The translations under genes were made by a program, and so were the position numbers. The notes under the pieces are model-generated. The model was given only the letters and a program-made list of their open reading frames with translations. It was not told the DNA's origin and searched no databases. DNA of 64,000 nucleotides from Oceanitalea stevensii (GTDB lineage: Bacteria > Actinomycetota > Actinomycetes > Actinomycetales > Actinomycetaceae), in contig NZ_JACSPO010000010.1 of assembly GCF_014837105.1 (NCBI RefSeq), positions 1-64,000 on the forward strand, given 5' to 3'. Positions 35,462 to 44,702 of this stretch are shown piece by piece (the first letter of the stretch is position 1; the number at the start of each line of letters is the position of its first letter).

Positions 35462-36595
35462 TTACTGCGTGGTCGCCGTCGCCAGCTCGCGGGCCTCCGC
35501 ACGGGCGGCGGCGACCGCCGCCTCCAGCCGTGCCGCGGCACGACGACGGCGGGCCACCGCGAGCACCACGAGCCCGGCCACCAGCGCGAGGAGCGCGAGC
35601 TGCGCCCACGGCACCGCCCACACCGAGACCGTCCCGACGGCGGCCGGCAGCTCACCGGGCACCTCGTCGCTCCCCACGACCACCGGCGTCAGGCCGACCT
35701 CGACGCCGAGCCGGAAGGTCGGCCACGCCTCGACCGACGCCGTCTGCGTCGCGGACTGGCCCGGCAGCACCTCACGCGGCCCGTCGACGACCACGTCGCC
35801 GCCCCCGGTCCCGAGCAGCCCCGTCACGCTCGCGACCTGCGCCGCCCCGAGCCGCACGTTGCCCTCGTTCTCCACGGTCCACGACAGGTCCACCGTCCCG
35901 GGCGCGAAGGGGTTCCACGACGGCCGGTACTCGGCCTGCAGGTCCGCGACGCCGAGCGCGGGCAGGAGGTCCCCGGCCACCCGCAGGTGCAGCCGCGCAC
36001 CGGCGCGTGAGTCGAGGGAGACCGAGCTGCCCTCCACGTCGGTCCCCACGGACCGCAGCGAGGCGACGATCCCCGCGGGCTGGTCCCCCGGCGTCGCGTC
36101 GTCGGGCACGGTGACCGTGAAGGGCACGACGGCGCTGCCCATGGGCTCGAGGTCGACCTCCTCCTCGATCTCCACCCACGAGCCGGCCGCCTCGGGCGCG
36201 ACGTCGCTGGGCAGCACGTCGAAGTTCCCACCCGCCGTCACGGTCCCGTCCGAGGCGAGGAGCGCGAGCGTGATCGGCTCCTCGGAGTAGTTCGCCACCT
36301 CGACGTGGTCGGTGTGGCTCGCCCCCGGCTCCAGCTCGAGCCGGAAGGACACCCGCCCGTCGGCGCCGTCGGCCCCCGCCGGCGCGATCCCGAAGGTGAC
36401 CTGGTCGGCGGGGCGCGACGGCGCGTCACCGGTCGCGTCCTGCGGCTCCCCCTCCGTCGGCGGTGCCCCGCCATCGGGCACGGACTTCTCCCCGAAGTGC
36501 GGGTCGGCGACGTCCGCGTGCACCGCGGCGGGGACGACGACGGCGAGGGGCAGGGCGAGCAGCAGGCTCGCCACCGTGGTGCGCAGGTGACGCAT
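35462..36595 (-). CDS. Membrane-anchored DUF916-like surface protein
   Basis: A 377-residue protein with signal peptide about 1-27 (AAVHADVAD). Two Ig-like beta domains follow: VTFGIAPAGADGADGRVSFRLELEPG and FTVTVPDDATPGDQPAGIVASL resemble the DUF916/WxL-associated peptidoglycan-binding domains, and LSWTVENEGNVRLGAAQV is a second strand-rich unit. A single C-terminal membrane helix (WAQLALLALVAGLVVLAVA) and a cytoplasmic basic coil end the protein. It lies 75 bp downstream of the alkaline phosphatase on the same strand and may share its transcript. A structural wall role is inferred. Confidence 0.7.
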   Translation of the reverse strand: MRHLRTTVASLLLALPLAVVVPAAVHADVADPHFGEKSVPDGGAPPTEGEPQDATGDAPSRPADQVTFGIAPAGADGADGRVSFRLELEPGASHTDHVEVANYSEEPITLALLASDGTVTAGGNFDVLPSDVAPEAAGSWVEIEEEVDLEPMGSAVVPFTVTVPDDATPGDQPAGIVASLRSVGTDVEGSSVSLDSRAGARLHLRVAGDLLPALGVADLQAEYRPSWNPFAPGTVDLSWTVENEGNVRLGAAQVASVTGLLGTGGGDVVVDGPREVLPGQSATQTASVEAWPTFRLGVEVGLTPVVVGSDEVPGELPAAVGTVSVWAVPWAQLALLALVAGLVVLAVARRRRAAARLEAAVAAARAEARELATATTQ

Positions 36596-36670
36596 GGGTG
36601 GGTCCTTCACGGGGTCGAGCCGTGCCCGCCGGCGGGTCGCACCGGCGGGCATGGCAAGGGGGTGGTGTGG

Positions 36671-38581
36671 TCAGTCGACCGGGAAGAGGGTCACGGTCAG
36701 CGACCCGGTGTAGGCGCCGTCGCGCGTGTCGACGGGCACCTCAAGCTCGAGGTCGGCGTCGAGCACGGCGGTGCCGATACGGCCCTCGGCGTCCGCGTAC
36801 GCGAGGGTCTGCGCGGCGGCGAGGCCCTCGCCGCCGGACATCACCGAGCGCACGCGCTCGCCGGGGGTGACGCCGTCCTGCTCCTCGACGAGGCCCGGGG
36901 TCCAGCCGAGGTGGCCGGCGCGGATGACGCGCTCGTCCGCGGAGACGAGCGAGGAGGCCTGGCCGGAGACGGCCCAGCCGGCGGCCTCGGCGCGCGAGTC
37001 GGTCACCGAGACGGTGGGCAGCTCGCCGTCGAGACGAAGGCGGTCACCGGCGTGGCGCAGGTCGCCGAGCGCGACCTTGCCGTCGGCCACGGAGAGCACG
37101 AGCGTGCCGGGCAGGCCGGGGCCCTCGCCGTCACCGAGCTCGGGGATCACGGCCTCGACCTCGATGCCGTCCTCGGAGGGCTGGGTGGCCCACAGCTCGT
37201 CGAGGAGGACGTTGGCGAGGTCGGTGTTGTCGAGGTACTCGCCACGGACCGGGTCGGTGCCCGTCGCGCGGGCGAGGAGCGTGTCGACGCCGACGCCCTT
37301 GGCGAAGACGGGGACGAGCTGGTTGGTGTGGCTGCCGGAGTACCAGTCCAGCGTGGGCAGCTGCTCGGCGTCACCGTGCATGGGGGTCCAGCCCGGGTCG
37401 GAGCCGGCGCCGGCGAGGTAGCCGGTCTCGTGGTCCGCCGTGACGATGATGAGGGTGTTGTCCCAGGTCGCGTCGGTGTCCTCGGACTCGACCCACTCGA
37501 CGGCTGCCTCGACGGAGGCGTTGAAGTCCTGGGTCTCCTCGATGTTGCGGACCGTGTCGTTGGCGTGGCCGGTCCAGTCGATGGCGCCGCCCTCGACCAT
37601 GAGGAAGAGGCCGTCCTCGTCCTGCTCGAGGACGTTGAGCGCACCGGCGGTCATCGTCTCCAGGGAGGGGACGTTGTCGTTGAGGGGCGTCTGGTACGGC
37701 GCGGTCTCCTCGCCGTCGGACGCGCGGCCCTGCTGGAGGGTGGAGGCGACCTGCGCGAGACCGAAGACGCGCTCGGGCACGTCCTCGCCGGCGGCGAGCG
37801 CCTCGAAGTCGGCTTTCTCCTCGACGTAGCTGAAGCCGGTCTGCCCGTCCTGGAGGCGGGCGAAGTCCCCCTCGCTGATGTAGTCGTACGACGGCGTCTC
37901 GCGCGCCTCGCCGGAGTCGGTGAAGCCGGGGTGGCCGGCGCCCATGACGACGTCGAGGTCGGTGCCGAGCATCTCCGTCGCCATGCCGACGTAGTCGTTG
38001 CGGTCGCCGTTGTGGGCGACGTACCCGGCGGGGGTGGCGTGGTTGAAGGGCACGGAGGTGACGACGCCGGCGGCGCGGCCGGTGGCCTTGGCGCGCTCGG
38101 TGAGGTTCTCGACGCGGTTGCCCTCGTGGTCCAGGCCGATGACGCCGTTGTTCGTCTTGGCGCCCGTCCCCATCGCGGTGCCGGCCGCGCCGGAGTCGGT
38201 GCTGTTGCCGGCGATGTAGGCGAAGTCGGTCCAGGCCCGCTCGGGGTCGTAGGAGTTGCCGTGCTGGAAGGTCGTCATGTTCGTCAGCGCCCAGTCCTCG
38301 TAGACCTGGACGGCGTTGCCCGGCAGCGTCTTCACGCCCCCCTGGGCGTCGGAGAAGACCTGGTAGCGGCTCTGGCCGGTCTCGTAGAGGTTGGTGCTGG
38401 CGATGTGGTTGTAGCCCATGCCGTCACCGATGAAGACGATGACGTTCTCGGGGATGGCCGGCGTGTCCTCGGGGGCGGCGCTCGCTGCGCCGGCCGTGCC
38501 GACGAGGGCAGCGACGACTCCGGTGGCGATCAGACCGCGGCGGGTCAGGCCGCAAGGTCGGTGATCCATGGGGATGCTCAC
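36671..38581 (-). CDS. Secreted alkaline phosphatase
   Basis: A PhoA-superfamily phosphomonoesterase of 636 residues. The nucleophile is Ser130 in NSTDSGAAGTAMGTGAK; metal ligands appear in NVIVFIGDGMG, GGAIDWTGHAND and IIVTADHETGYL. The N-terminus has a twin-arginine-like stretch TRRGLIATG before a hydrophobic core, so Tat export is plausible. The last 130 residues form an extra beta-rich domain (VTDSRAEAAGWAVSGQA) after the catalytic part. The start may be GTG 38581 or ATG 38569; neither has a strong RBS. A probable PHO box lies about 75 bp upstream, indicating phosphate-starvation control by PhoP. Confidence 0.9.
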   Translation of the reverse strand: MSIPMDHRPCGLTRRGLIATGVVAALVGTAGAASAAPEDTPAIPENVIVFIGDGMGYNHIASTNLYETGQSRYQVFSDAQGGVKTLPGNAVQVYEDWALTNMTTFQHGNSYDPERAWTDFAYIAGNSTDSGAAGTAMGTGAKTNNGVIGLDHEGNRVENLTERAKATGRAAGVVTSVPFNHATPAGYVAHNGDRNDYVGMATEMLGTDLDVVMGAGHPGFTDSGEARETPSYDYISEGDFARLQDGQTGFSYVEEKADFEALAAGEDVPERVFGLAQVASTLQQGRASDGEETAPYQTPLNDNVPSLETMTAGALNVLEQDEDGLFLMVEGGAIDWTGHANDTVRNIEETQDFNASVEAAVEWVESEDTDATWDNTLIIVTADHETGYLAGAGSDPGWTPMHGDAEQLPTLDWYSGSHTNQLVPVFAKGVGVDTLLARATGTDPVRGEYLDNTDLANVLLDELWATQPSEDGIEVEAVIPELGDGEGPGLPGTLVLSVADGKVALGDLRHAGDRLRLDGELPTVSVTDSRAEAAGWAVSGQASSLVSADERVIRAGHLGWTPGLVEEQDGVTPGERVRSVMSGGEGLAAAQTLAYADAEGRIGTAVLDADLELEVPVDTRDGAYTGSLTVTLFPVD

Positions 38582-38654
38582 TCTCGACTCGATTCGTACC
38601 CGCGGTGTGCGGGCGCCTCGGACGGTAGGGAGCAGTGGTGAATGGCCGGACGGA

Positions 38655-38676
38655 CCTCAGCGAACGCTCGGTGAAC
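38655..38676 (-). promoter_or_regulatory. Probable PHO box
   Basis: On the minus strand two adjacent 11-nt units read GTTCACCGAGC (38666-38676) and GTTCGCTGAGG (38655-38665). Actinobacterial PhoP binds direct repeats of 11-nt GTTCACC-type units, so this fits by sequence, spacing and position upstream of the alkaline phosphatase. Confidence 0.5.
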
Positions 38677-38801
38677 GCGGGGCGGCCGGGAGTCGAGACG
38701 ATGCGGGGTCTGCTACCGACGCAGGAGCAGCTCTGCCCCTTCGACGGAGCCGCCCGGCGCGGTCGGCGGTGCCGGGAACGGGGCCGGAAGGTGACGTAGG
38801 A

Positions 38802-38848
38802 CGGGACCGTGAGACTGATCCACCTGGTGAATCAGTCTCACGGTCCCG
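38802..38848. terminator. 23-bp hairpin downstream of gltX
   Basis: Two 23-nt arms (38802-38824 and 38826-38848) are complementary except for one position and flank a single T. The arm runs through GGGACCGTGAGACTGAT. It lies 80 bp beyond the gltX stop (minus strand) and is the longest near-perfect singleton hairpin in the window. Confidence 0.6.
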
Positions 38849-38927
38849 GACACGTCCTCCCCCGGGCCGGCTCCCCTGCCCCGACGGCGACAGGTGCACC
38901 GTCGGCGGGGCGGGCCGAGCTGGAGAG

Positions 38928-40454
38928 CTACAGGCTCGCGCGGAGGGCGCGCAGGCGCGTGAGGGAGGCGTCCTTGCCGAGGATCTCCATCGACTCGAAC
39001 AGCGGCGGGGAGACGCGGCGGCCGGTGATCGCCACGCGCAGCGGCGCGTAGGCGAAGCGCGGCTTGATGCCCATCTCCTCGACGAGCACCGCCTTGAGCG
39101 CCTCCTGCTGGGCCTCCGGGGAGAAGTCCGCCAGCCCCTCGAGGACGGCGATCGAGCGGTCGAGCACGTCGGCGGCCTCGGGACGCAGTGCCCCCCGCGC
39201 GTCCTCCTCCACCACGACGGCGTCGTCGGCCACGAAGAGGAAGCCGAGCATCCCCGGCGCCTCGCCGAGCAGGGTCATGCGCTCCTGCACGAGCGGCGCG
39301 GCGGCGGTGAGCAGCGCCTGCTGCTCCGCCGGCAGCTCCTCGAAGGTGCCGGCCCCCACCACGCCGGCGTCGCGCAGGTACGGCACGAGACGCCCACGGA
39401 AGTCCTCCGGCGCCAGCAGGCGCAGGTGGGTGGCGTTGATGGCCTCGGCCTTCTTGAGGTCGAAGCGCGCCGGGTTGGGGTTGACGTCGGCGACGTCGAA
39501 GGCGGCAACCATCTCCTCGCGGGTGAAGATGTCGTTGTCCGGGGAGATCGCCCAGCCGAGCAGCGCGAGGTAGTTGAGCAGACCCTCGGGGGTGAAGCCG
39601 CGCTCGCGGTGGAGGAAGAGGTTGGACTCCGGGTCGCGCTTGGACAGCTTCTTGTTGCCCTCCCCCATGACGTAGGGCAGGTGCCCGAACTGCGGCATGA
39701 CCGAGGCGACGCCGATGTCGAGCAGCGCGCGGTAGAGCACCACCTGGCGCGGGGTGGAGGACAGGAGGTCCTCACCGCGCAGCACGTGGGTGATGTTCAT
39801 CAGGGCGTCGTCGACGGGGTTGACGAGCGTGTACAGCGGCTGGCCGTTGGCACGGACGATGACGAAGTCCGGTACCGAGCCGGCCTTGAAGCTGATCTCG
39901 CCGCGGACGAGGTCGGTGAAGGCGACGTCCTCCTCAGGCATGCGGATGCGCAGCACCGGCTCGCGGCCCTCGGCGCGGTAGGCGGCCTTCTGCTCCTCGG
40001 TGAGGTCGCGGTCGTGGCCGTCGTAGCCCAGCTTGGGGTCGCGCCCGGCGGCGCGGTGCCGGGCCTCGATCTCCTCGGGGGTGGAGAAGGACTCGTAGGC
40101 GTGCCCCGCCTCGAGCAGCTTCGCGGCGACGTCCGAGTACAGGTCCATGCGCTGGGACTGGCGGTAGGGCTCGTGCGGCCCGCCCACCTCGACGCCCTCG
40201 TCCCAGTCGAGCCCGAGCCAGCGCATCGCGTCGAGGAGCTGCTGGTAACTCTCCTCGGAGTCGCGGGCGGCGTCGGTGTCCTCGATCCGGAACACGAAGG
40301 TCCCGCCCACGTGGCGCGCGTAGGCCCAGTTGAACAGCGCCGTGCGGATGAGCCCGACGTGCGGGGTCCCCGTCGGCGAGGGGCAGAAACGGACGCGGAC
40401 GGCGCCGGAGCGGGCGCCGTCGTCGGCAAGGGCGGGAGCGGGGTTCTCGGTCAT
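38928..40454 (-). CDS. gltX: Glutamyl-tRNA synthetase
   Basis: Charges tRNA(Glu) with glutamate for protein synthesis and for HemA. The 508-residue class I synthetase has the HIGH-equivalent [35 protein letters not shown], and the KMSKS-equivalent [12 protein letters not shown]. The C-terminal anticodon-binding helical region is complete ([23 protein letters not shown]). It ends close to the long hairpin at 38802. Confidence 0.95.
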   Translation of the reverse strand: MTENPAPALADDGARSGAVRVRFCPSPTGTPHVGLIRTALFNWAYARHVGGTFVFRIEDTDAARDSEESYQQLLDAMRWLGLDWDEGVEVGGPHEPYRQSQRMDLYSDVAAKLLEAGHAYESFSTPEEIEARHRAAGRDPKLGYDGHDRDLTEEQKAAYRAEGREPVLRIRMPEEDVAFTDLVRGEISFKAGSVPDFVIVRANGQPLYTLVNPVDDALMNITHVLRGEDLLSSTPRQVVLYRALLDIGVASVMPQFGHLPYVMGEGNKKLSKRDPESNLFLHRERGFTPEGLLNYLALLGWAISPDNDIFTREEMVAAFDVADVNPNPARFDLKKAEAINATHLRLLAPEDFRGRLVPYLRDAGVVGAGTFEELPAEQQALLTAAAPLVQERMTLLGEAPGMLGFLFVADDAVVVEEDARGALRPEAADVLDRSIAVLEGLADFSPEAQQEALKAVLVEEMGIKPRFAYAPLRVAITGRRVSPPLFESMEILGKDASLTRLRALRASL

Positions 40455-40466
40455 GGTGCCCCCAGC

Positions 40467-41039
40467 CTATCGAGCGCCGTCGGCGACCTCCTTCAGCCGC
40501 TCGACGTACTCGGCCCACCACCGCTCTCCCCGGCCGGGCAGGTTGGTCGCGCCCGTGCGCAGGCCGGCGGCGCCGTCGATCTGCTCGCGCACGATATCGG
40601 CGTGGCCCGCGTGCCGGGAGGTCTCGGCGATGACGTGGACGAGGATGTGGTGGAGCGTGACGTCACCGGCCCGCCACCACGGCACGCGGCCGGGTGAGTC
40701 GAGGTCGAGCTCGGCGATGGTCGCGTCCGAGAGCGCCCACGCCCGGCGGTACAGGCCGACGACGTCCTCGACCGACTCCTCCGCCGTCGCCCACATGTCC
40801 GCGTTGTCCTCGGCGTCCTCGCTCATCCACGGCAGCGCGACGGGGCTCGGCCGGCCGAAGGTCTCCCCGAAGTAGCCGAGCTCGACGCCGGCGAGGTGCT
40901 TGACCAGGCCGAGCAGGTTGGTGCCGGTGGGCGTGTGCGGCCAGCGCAGCTCCCGCTCGGGCAGGCCCTCGAGCTTCCACAGCATCACGTCGCGGCTCCG
41001 CTGCAGGTACTCGTGGAGCATCTCCTTGGGGTCCCTCAT
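40467..41039 (-). CDS. DinB-family (DUF664) protein
   Basis: A 190-residue four-helix-bundle protein of the DinB/YfiT-like DUF664 family. Likely metal ligands are histidines in LGLVKHLAGVELGYFGETFG and VTLHHILVHVIAETSRHAGHADIVREQIDG. Members act as thiol-dependent transferases (for example with mycothiol or bacillithiol) or are of unknown role. It overlaps the VOC gene upstream by ATGA. Confidence 0.85.
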   Translation of the reverse strand: MRDPKEMLHEYLQRSRDVMLWKLEGLPERELRWPHTPTGTNLLGLVKHLAGVELGYFGETFGRPSPVALPWMSEDAEDNADMWATAEESVEDVVGLYRRAWALSDATIAELDLDSPGRVPWWRAGDVTLHHILVHVIAETSRHAGHADIVREQIDGAAGLRTGATNLPGRGERWWAEYVERLKEVADGAR

Positions 41040-41413
41040 GACGCCGCCCGGGAGAAGCACAGGCAGAAGGGGTGGCCGGCCGGGCTCGCGTACACCTGGA
41101 AGTCCTCGTCCTCGTCCGGGTACTGGGCCTCCTGGAGCAGCTCGGCCCCCACCGACATCACGTGCTCGTGGGCCGCGGCGACGTCCTCGACCCACAGGTC
41201 CACGTGCACCTGCTGGGGGTTGCCGTCGGGCCACTGCGGCGGGACGTGGTCGGGGGCGAGCTGGACCGAGACCGGGTTCGCGCCGTCGACCAGCACCTTG
41301 TGCCAGTCCTCGGCGGTGACGGTGACGGTGCCGCCCAGGACGCCCGCCCAGAAGCGGCTCTCGGCCTCGATGTCGGCGGCGTCGAAGACGGTGGTCAGAC
41401 GCGTGATCCTCAT
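41036..41413 (-). CDS. VOC-superfamily protein
   Basis: A 125-residue glyoxalase/bleomycin-resistance-like protein with paired beta-alpha-beta-beta-beta modules (VFDAADIEAESRFWAGVLGGTV and QVHVDLWVEDVAAAHEHV, ending FQVYASPAGHPFCLCF). It shares VQLAPDHVPPQWPDGNPQQ with the paralogue at 60576-60935. It is followed with a 4-nt overlap by the DinB gene; the pair may detoxify a small electrophile (inference). Confidence 0.8.
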   Translation of the reverse strand: MRITRLTTVFDAADIEAESRFWAGVLGGTVTVTAEDWHKVLVDGANPVSVQLAPDHVPPQWPDGNPQQVHVDLWVEDVAAAHEHVMSVGAELLQEAQYPDEDEDFQVYASPAGHPFCLCFSRAAS

Positions 41414-41521
41414 GGTGGGTCCCTCCCTCGGGTGCGGGCCACGCTAGCGGGCACCGCGGCCGAGGGGAACGGCCCCTCGCGGGTGTGGGCGTGAGGGCCC
41501 CGGTGGGTCTACAGTCCTCGC

Positions 41522-42892
41522 GTGCCACACACGGGTCACACGCGACCTTCCCTCCGCCGGCGATCCCCGGCCCACCCCGCACAGGTCATCGTGGCGAGCT
41601 ACGCCGCCGCGCTCGCCGCCGGCACCGGGCTCCTCATGCTCCCCGTCTCGGTGACCCCGGAGGCGGGCGGCAGCGCCGGCCTCGTCGACGCGCTCTTCAC
41701 GGCGGGCTCGGCCGTCTCGGTGACCGGCCTGATCGTCGTCGACACCGCCACCTACTGGAGCGGCTTCGGGCACGTCGTCATCCTCGCGCTCATCGAGCTC
41801 GGGGGTCTGGGGCTCATGACCTTCGCGTCGCTGCTCGGCCTCCTGCTCGTCCACCGCCTGGGCCTGCGCTCGCGCATGGCCACGAGCGCCTCCCTCGGCA
41901 CCCCGACCACCGGGGACCTGCGCGAGCTCGTCGTCGGGATCGCCAAGGTGGCCCTCACCGTCCAGGCCGCCACCGCCGTCGTCCTGGCGGCACGCTTCGC
42001 GCTCACCTACGACTACCCGCCCGGGCAGGCGCTGTGGCACGGCGTCTTCCACGCCGGCTCGGCCTTCAACAACGCCGGTTTCGCGCTGTACTCCGACAAC
42101 GTCATGGGCTTCGTCGCAGACCCCTGGGTGTGCCTGCCCCTCGCCGTCGCCGTCATCCTCGGTGGCGTCGGCTTCCCGGTCTTCATCGAGCTGCGCCGCC
42201 ACGTGCGCGTGCCGCGGCTGTGGAGCATGAACACCCGCATCGTGCTCGCGGGCACCGCCGTCCTGCTCGTCGGGGGCACCGTGACGATCACCGCCCTCGA
42301 GTGGGACAACCCGGGGACCCTCGGCCCGCTCGACGTGCCGGCGAAGCTGCTCGCGGGCTTCTTCGCCGCCACCGTCGCGCGCACCGCAGGCTTCAACTCG
42401 GTGGACACCGCGGAGATGAACACCCAGACGTGGTTCGCCCAGGACGTCCTCATGTTCATCGGCGCCGGCCCGGCGGGCACCGCCGGCGGCATCAAGATCA
42501 CGACGGCGGCCGTCCTGCTCGCCATCGTCCTCACCGAGATCCGCGGCGAGGGCGCCGTCAACGTCTTCGGCAAACGGCTCTCCCGCTCCGTGCACCGCCA
42601 GGCCATCACGGTGCTCACGCTCTCCGTCGCCGTCGTCATGGGGAGCACGTGGGCGCTGCTCATCACCACCCAGTTCACCCTGGACCAGCTCGTCTTCGAG
42701 GTGATCTCGGCCTTCGCCACGGTGGGTCTGTCCACCGGGATCACCCACCTCCTGCCCGACGGCGGGCAGCTGCTGCTCGTCGTCGTCATGTTCGCGGGCC
42801 GGGTGGGTCCCGTCACGCTCGCGACGGCACTGGCGCTGCGTTCCCGCAAGCGCCTGTACGAACTCCCGAAGGAGAGACCCCTCATTGGCTGA
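41522..42892 (+). CDS. trkH: TrkH/KtrB-type potassium uptake subunit
   Basis: A 456-residue membrane protein with four pore repeats, each recognisable by its filter glycine: SVTGLIVVDTATY, SAFNNAGFALY, VARTAGFNSVDTAEMN and SAFATVGLSTGIT. It moves potassium across the inner membrane, gated by the cytoplasmic RCK protein encoded next. GTG 41522 gives a basic cytoplasmic tail before the first helix. The stop overlaps the trkA-like gene by 8 nt, so the two subunits are made together. KtrB-like size and lack of extra N-terminal helices favour the Ktr subtype. Confidence 0.9.
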   Translation: MPHTGHTRPSLRRRSPAHPAQVIVASYAAALAAGTGLLMLPVSVTPEAGGSAGLVDALFTAGSAVSVTGLIVVDTATYWSGFGHVVILALIELGGLGLMTFASLLGLLLVHRLGLRSRMATSASLGTPTTGDLRELVVGIAKVALTVQAATAVVLAARFALTYDYPPGQALWHGVFHAGSAFNNAGFALYSDNVMGFVADPWVCLPLAVAVILGGVGFPVFIELRRHVRVPRLWSMNTRIVLAGTAVLLVGGTVTITALEWDNPGTLGPLDVPAKLLAGFFAATVARTAGFNSVDTAEMNTQTWFAQDVLMFIGAGPAGTAGGIKITTAAVLLAIVLTEIRGEGAVNVFGKRLSRSVHRQAITVLTLSVAVVMGSTWALLITTQFTLDQLVFEVISAFATVGLSTGITHLLPDGGQLLLVVVMFAGRVGPVTLATALALRSRKRLYELPKERPLIG

Positions 42893-43583
42893 GCACCTTC
42901 GCCCCCGCCGCCGCGGCATCACCTCCCTGGGGCGCGACGACTCCGTCGTCGTCATCGGCCTGGGCCGCTTCGGCCAGGCACTGGCCCTGGAGCTCGCCGC
43001 GTCCGGCGTCGACGTCCTCGGCATCGACACGGACGAGACGATCGTCCAGGACCTCAACGGCCGCCTCACCCAGGTGGTCCGCGCGGATGCCACCCGCGAG
43101 GAGGTGCTCCGCCAGCTCGGTGTCGCCGACCTCAGCCACGCCGTCGTCGCGATCGGCTCGAGCATGGAGGCCTCGATCCTCACGAGCTCGTGGCTGCTGC
43201 GCCTGGCCGTGCCGCACGTGTGGGCCAAGGCCATCACGGCGGCCCACGGGCAGATCCTCACCCAGCTGGGCGTCCACCACGTCGTCTACCCGGAGAGCGA
43301 CATGGGCCGGCGGGTGGCGCACCTGCTGCGGGGCACCATCGCCGAGTACCTCGACCTCGGGGGCGGCTTCGCGATGGTGACCGCGGCGGCACCGGAGGCG
43401 ATGACCGGCCGGCCCCTGGACAAGGTCGGCTTCCGCAAGAAGCACAACCTCAACGTCGTCGCGGTGCGCCAGCCCGACGGCAGCTGGGGGCACGCCACCG
43501 GTGAGACCGTGCTCGCCAAGGGCGACACGATCATCGTCGTCGGCCCGGCCGCCGTCGCCGAGCGCTTCATGGAGATGACCTGA
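42885..43583 (+). CDS. trkA: TrkA/KtrA-type potassium channel gating protein
   Basis: A 232-residue RCK protein: an N-terminal Rossmann domain with VVVIGLGRFGQALALELA and GIDTDETIVQDLN that binds ATP/ADP or NAD(H), then a C-terminal RCK_C domain (MTGRPLDKVGFRKKHNLNVVAV, LAKGDTIIVVG). It forms the ring that gates the TrkH-type pore. TTG 42885 is the only start that gives a full family N-terminus. Confidence 0.9.
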   Translation: MAEHLRPRRRGITSLGRDDSVVVIGLGRFGQALALELAASGVDVLGIDTDETIVQDLNGRLTQVVRADATREEVLRQLGVADLSHAVVAIGSSMEASILTSSWLLRLAVPHVWAKAITAAHGQILTQLGVHHVVYPESDMGRRVAHLLRGTIAEYLDLGGGFAMVTAAAPEAMTGRPLDKVGFRKKHNLNVVAVRQPDGSWGHATGETVLAKGDTIIVVGPAAVAERFMEMT

Positions 43584-43815
43584 CGCGCCACCCCCCACGT
43601 CGTCACGAGACGACAAACGCGCCCCCGCGAGCGCCGTCGACCGCTAGTGTGGGCACACGCACAGACCTCGAGCCGGTTCGCACGTGCCGGTGGGGGGCCG
43701 ACGACGGCGCTACTTCTCGGGCGGGGAGTGGCGCCGCCGTCGTGCGGACGCCGACGGCAGGGCCTCCCGGCGGGAGCGGTACCCTCGGCCGGAGGTCGTC
43801 GGAGGGAGAAGCACC

Positions 43816-44616
43816 ATGGCGCTGACCGTGGCGGTGGCGCAGTTCGCGCCCGGGCAGGACAAGGCCGCGAACCTGCGGACCATCGAGGAGCACCTGCGCA
43901 CGGCGGCCGGCCGCGGCGCGCGGCTCGCGGTGCTGCCCGAGTTCTCCGTCTTCACCGCGCCGGCCATGGATGAGCGCTTCGTCGCGAGTGCCGAGCCGCT
44001 GGACGGGCCGAGCGTCGGGCGGCTGCGGGAGCTGTCGGCCGAGCTGGGCCTCACCGTCGTCGCCGGCGTCAACGAGGCCGCCGACGGCGAGCGGATCCGC
44101 AACGCGCTCGTCGGCCTCCAGGACGGGGAGCTGCGCGCGGTCTACCGCAAGGTCCACCTCTACGACGCCTTCGGCTACCGGGAGTCCGACCGCGTCATGG
44201 CGGCCGACCCGCAGGAGGCCGCGCTGCTCGAGGTCGACGGCTTCACCGTGGGCCTGCAGACCTGCTACGACGTTCGCTTCCCCGAGGTCTCCCGCACGCT
44301 CGTCGACGCCGGCGCAGACGTCCTCGCCGTCCCCGCCGCCTGGGCGCCGGGGCCGCTCAAGGAGTACCACTGGGGCACGCTGCTGCGGGCGCGGGCGATC
44401 GAGAACACCGTCTACGTGCTTGGCGCGGACCAGACGGGGCCGACGAGCGTCGGCAGCAGCGTCGTCCTCGACCCCATGGGCGTCGCGCTGGCCGCGGCCG
44501 GAGAGGCGCCCGGCGTGGCCGTGGCCCAGCTGGACCGCGCCCGCCTGGAGCAGGTGCGCGGGACCAACCCGGCGCTGGTCCTGCGCCGCTACCGGGTGTC
44601 CCCCAAGGAGAGCTGA
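43816..44616 (+). CDS. Nitrilase-family amidohydrolase
   Basis: A 266-residue C-N hydrolase with the Glu-Lys-Cys triad: Glu42 in VLPEFSVF, Lys112 in VYRKVHLYDAFG and Cys150 in LQTCYDVRFPE. The pattern is close to Nit-type deaminated glutathione/omega-amidases. The strong RBS GGAGGGAG fixes ATG 43816. A 232-bp gap separates it from trkA; TAGTGT and TACCCT hexamers in it may be -10 elements. Substrate assignment is only to the family level. Confidence 0.88.
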   Translation: MALTVAVAQFAPGQDKAANLRTIEEHLRTAAGRGARLAVLPEFSVFTAPAMDERFVASAEPLDGPSVGRLRELSAELGLTVVAGVNEAADGERIRNALVGLQDGELRAVYRKVHLYDAFGYRESDRVMAADPQEAALLEVDGFTVGLQTCYDVRFPEVSRTLVDAGADVLAVPAAWAPGPLKEYHWGTLLRARAIENTVYVLGADQTGPTSVGSSVVLDPMGVALAAAGEAPGVAVAQLDRARLEQVRGTNPALVLRRYRVSPKES

Positions 44617-44702
44617 GCAGCCCCGGACGGTTGCGTCCGATTTGGCGCACATGCCTATACAATTTCGCGGGCGGCAACGGGTGCCGCCGGACGGAGGCAA
44701 CG

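Larger units (their letters stand above)
38582..38927. other. Regulatory gap between alkaline phosphatase and gltX
   Basis: No gene was found. It holds the probable PHO box (38655-38676) for the phosphatase and the long hairpin (38802-38848) that lies about 80 bp after the gltX stop. Confidence 0.6.
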
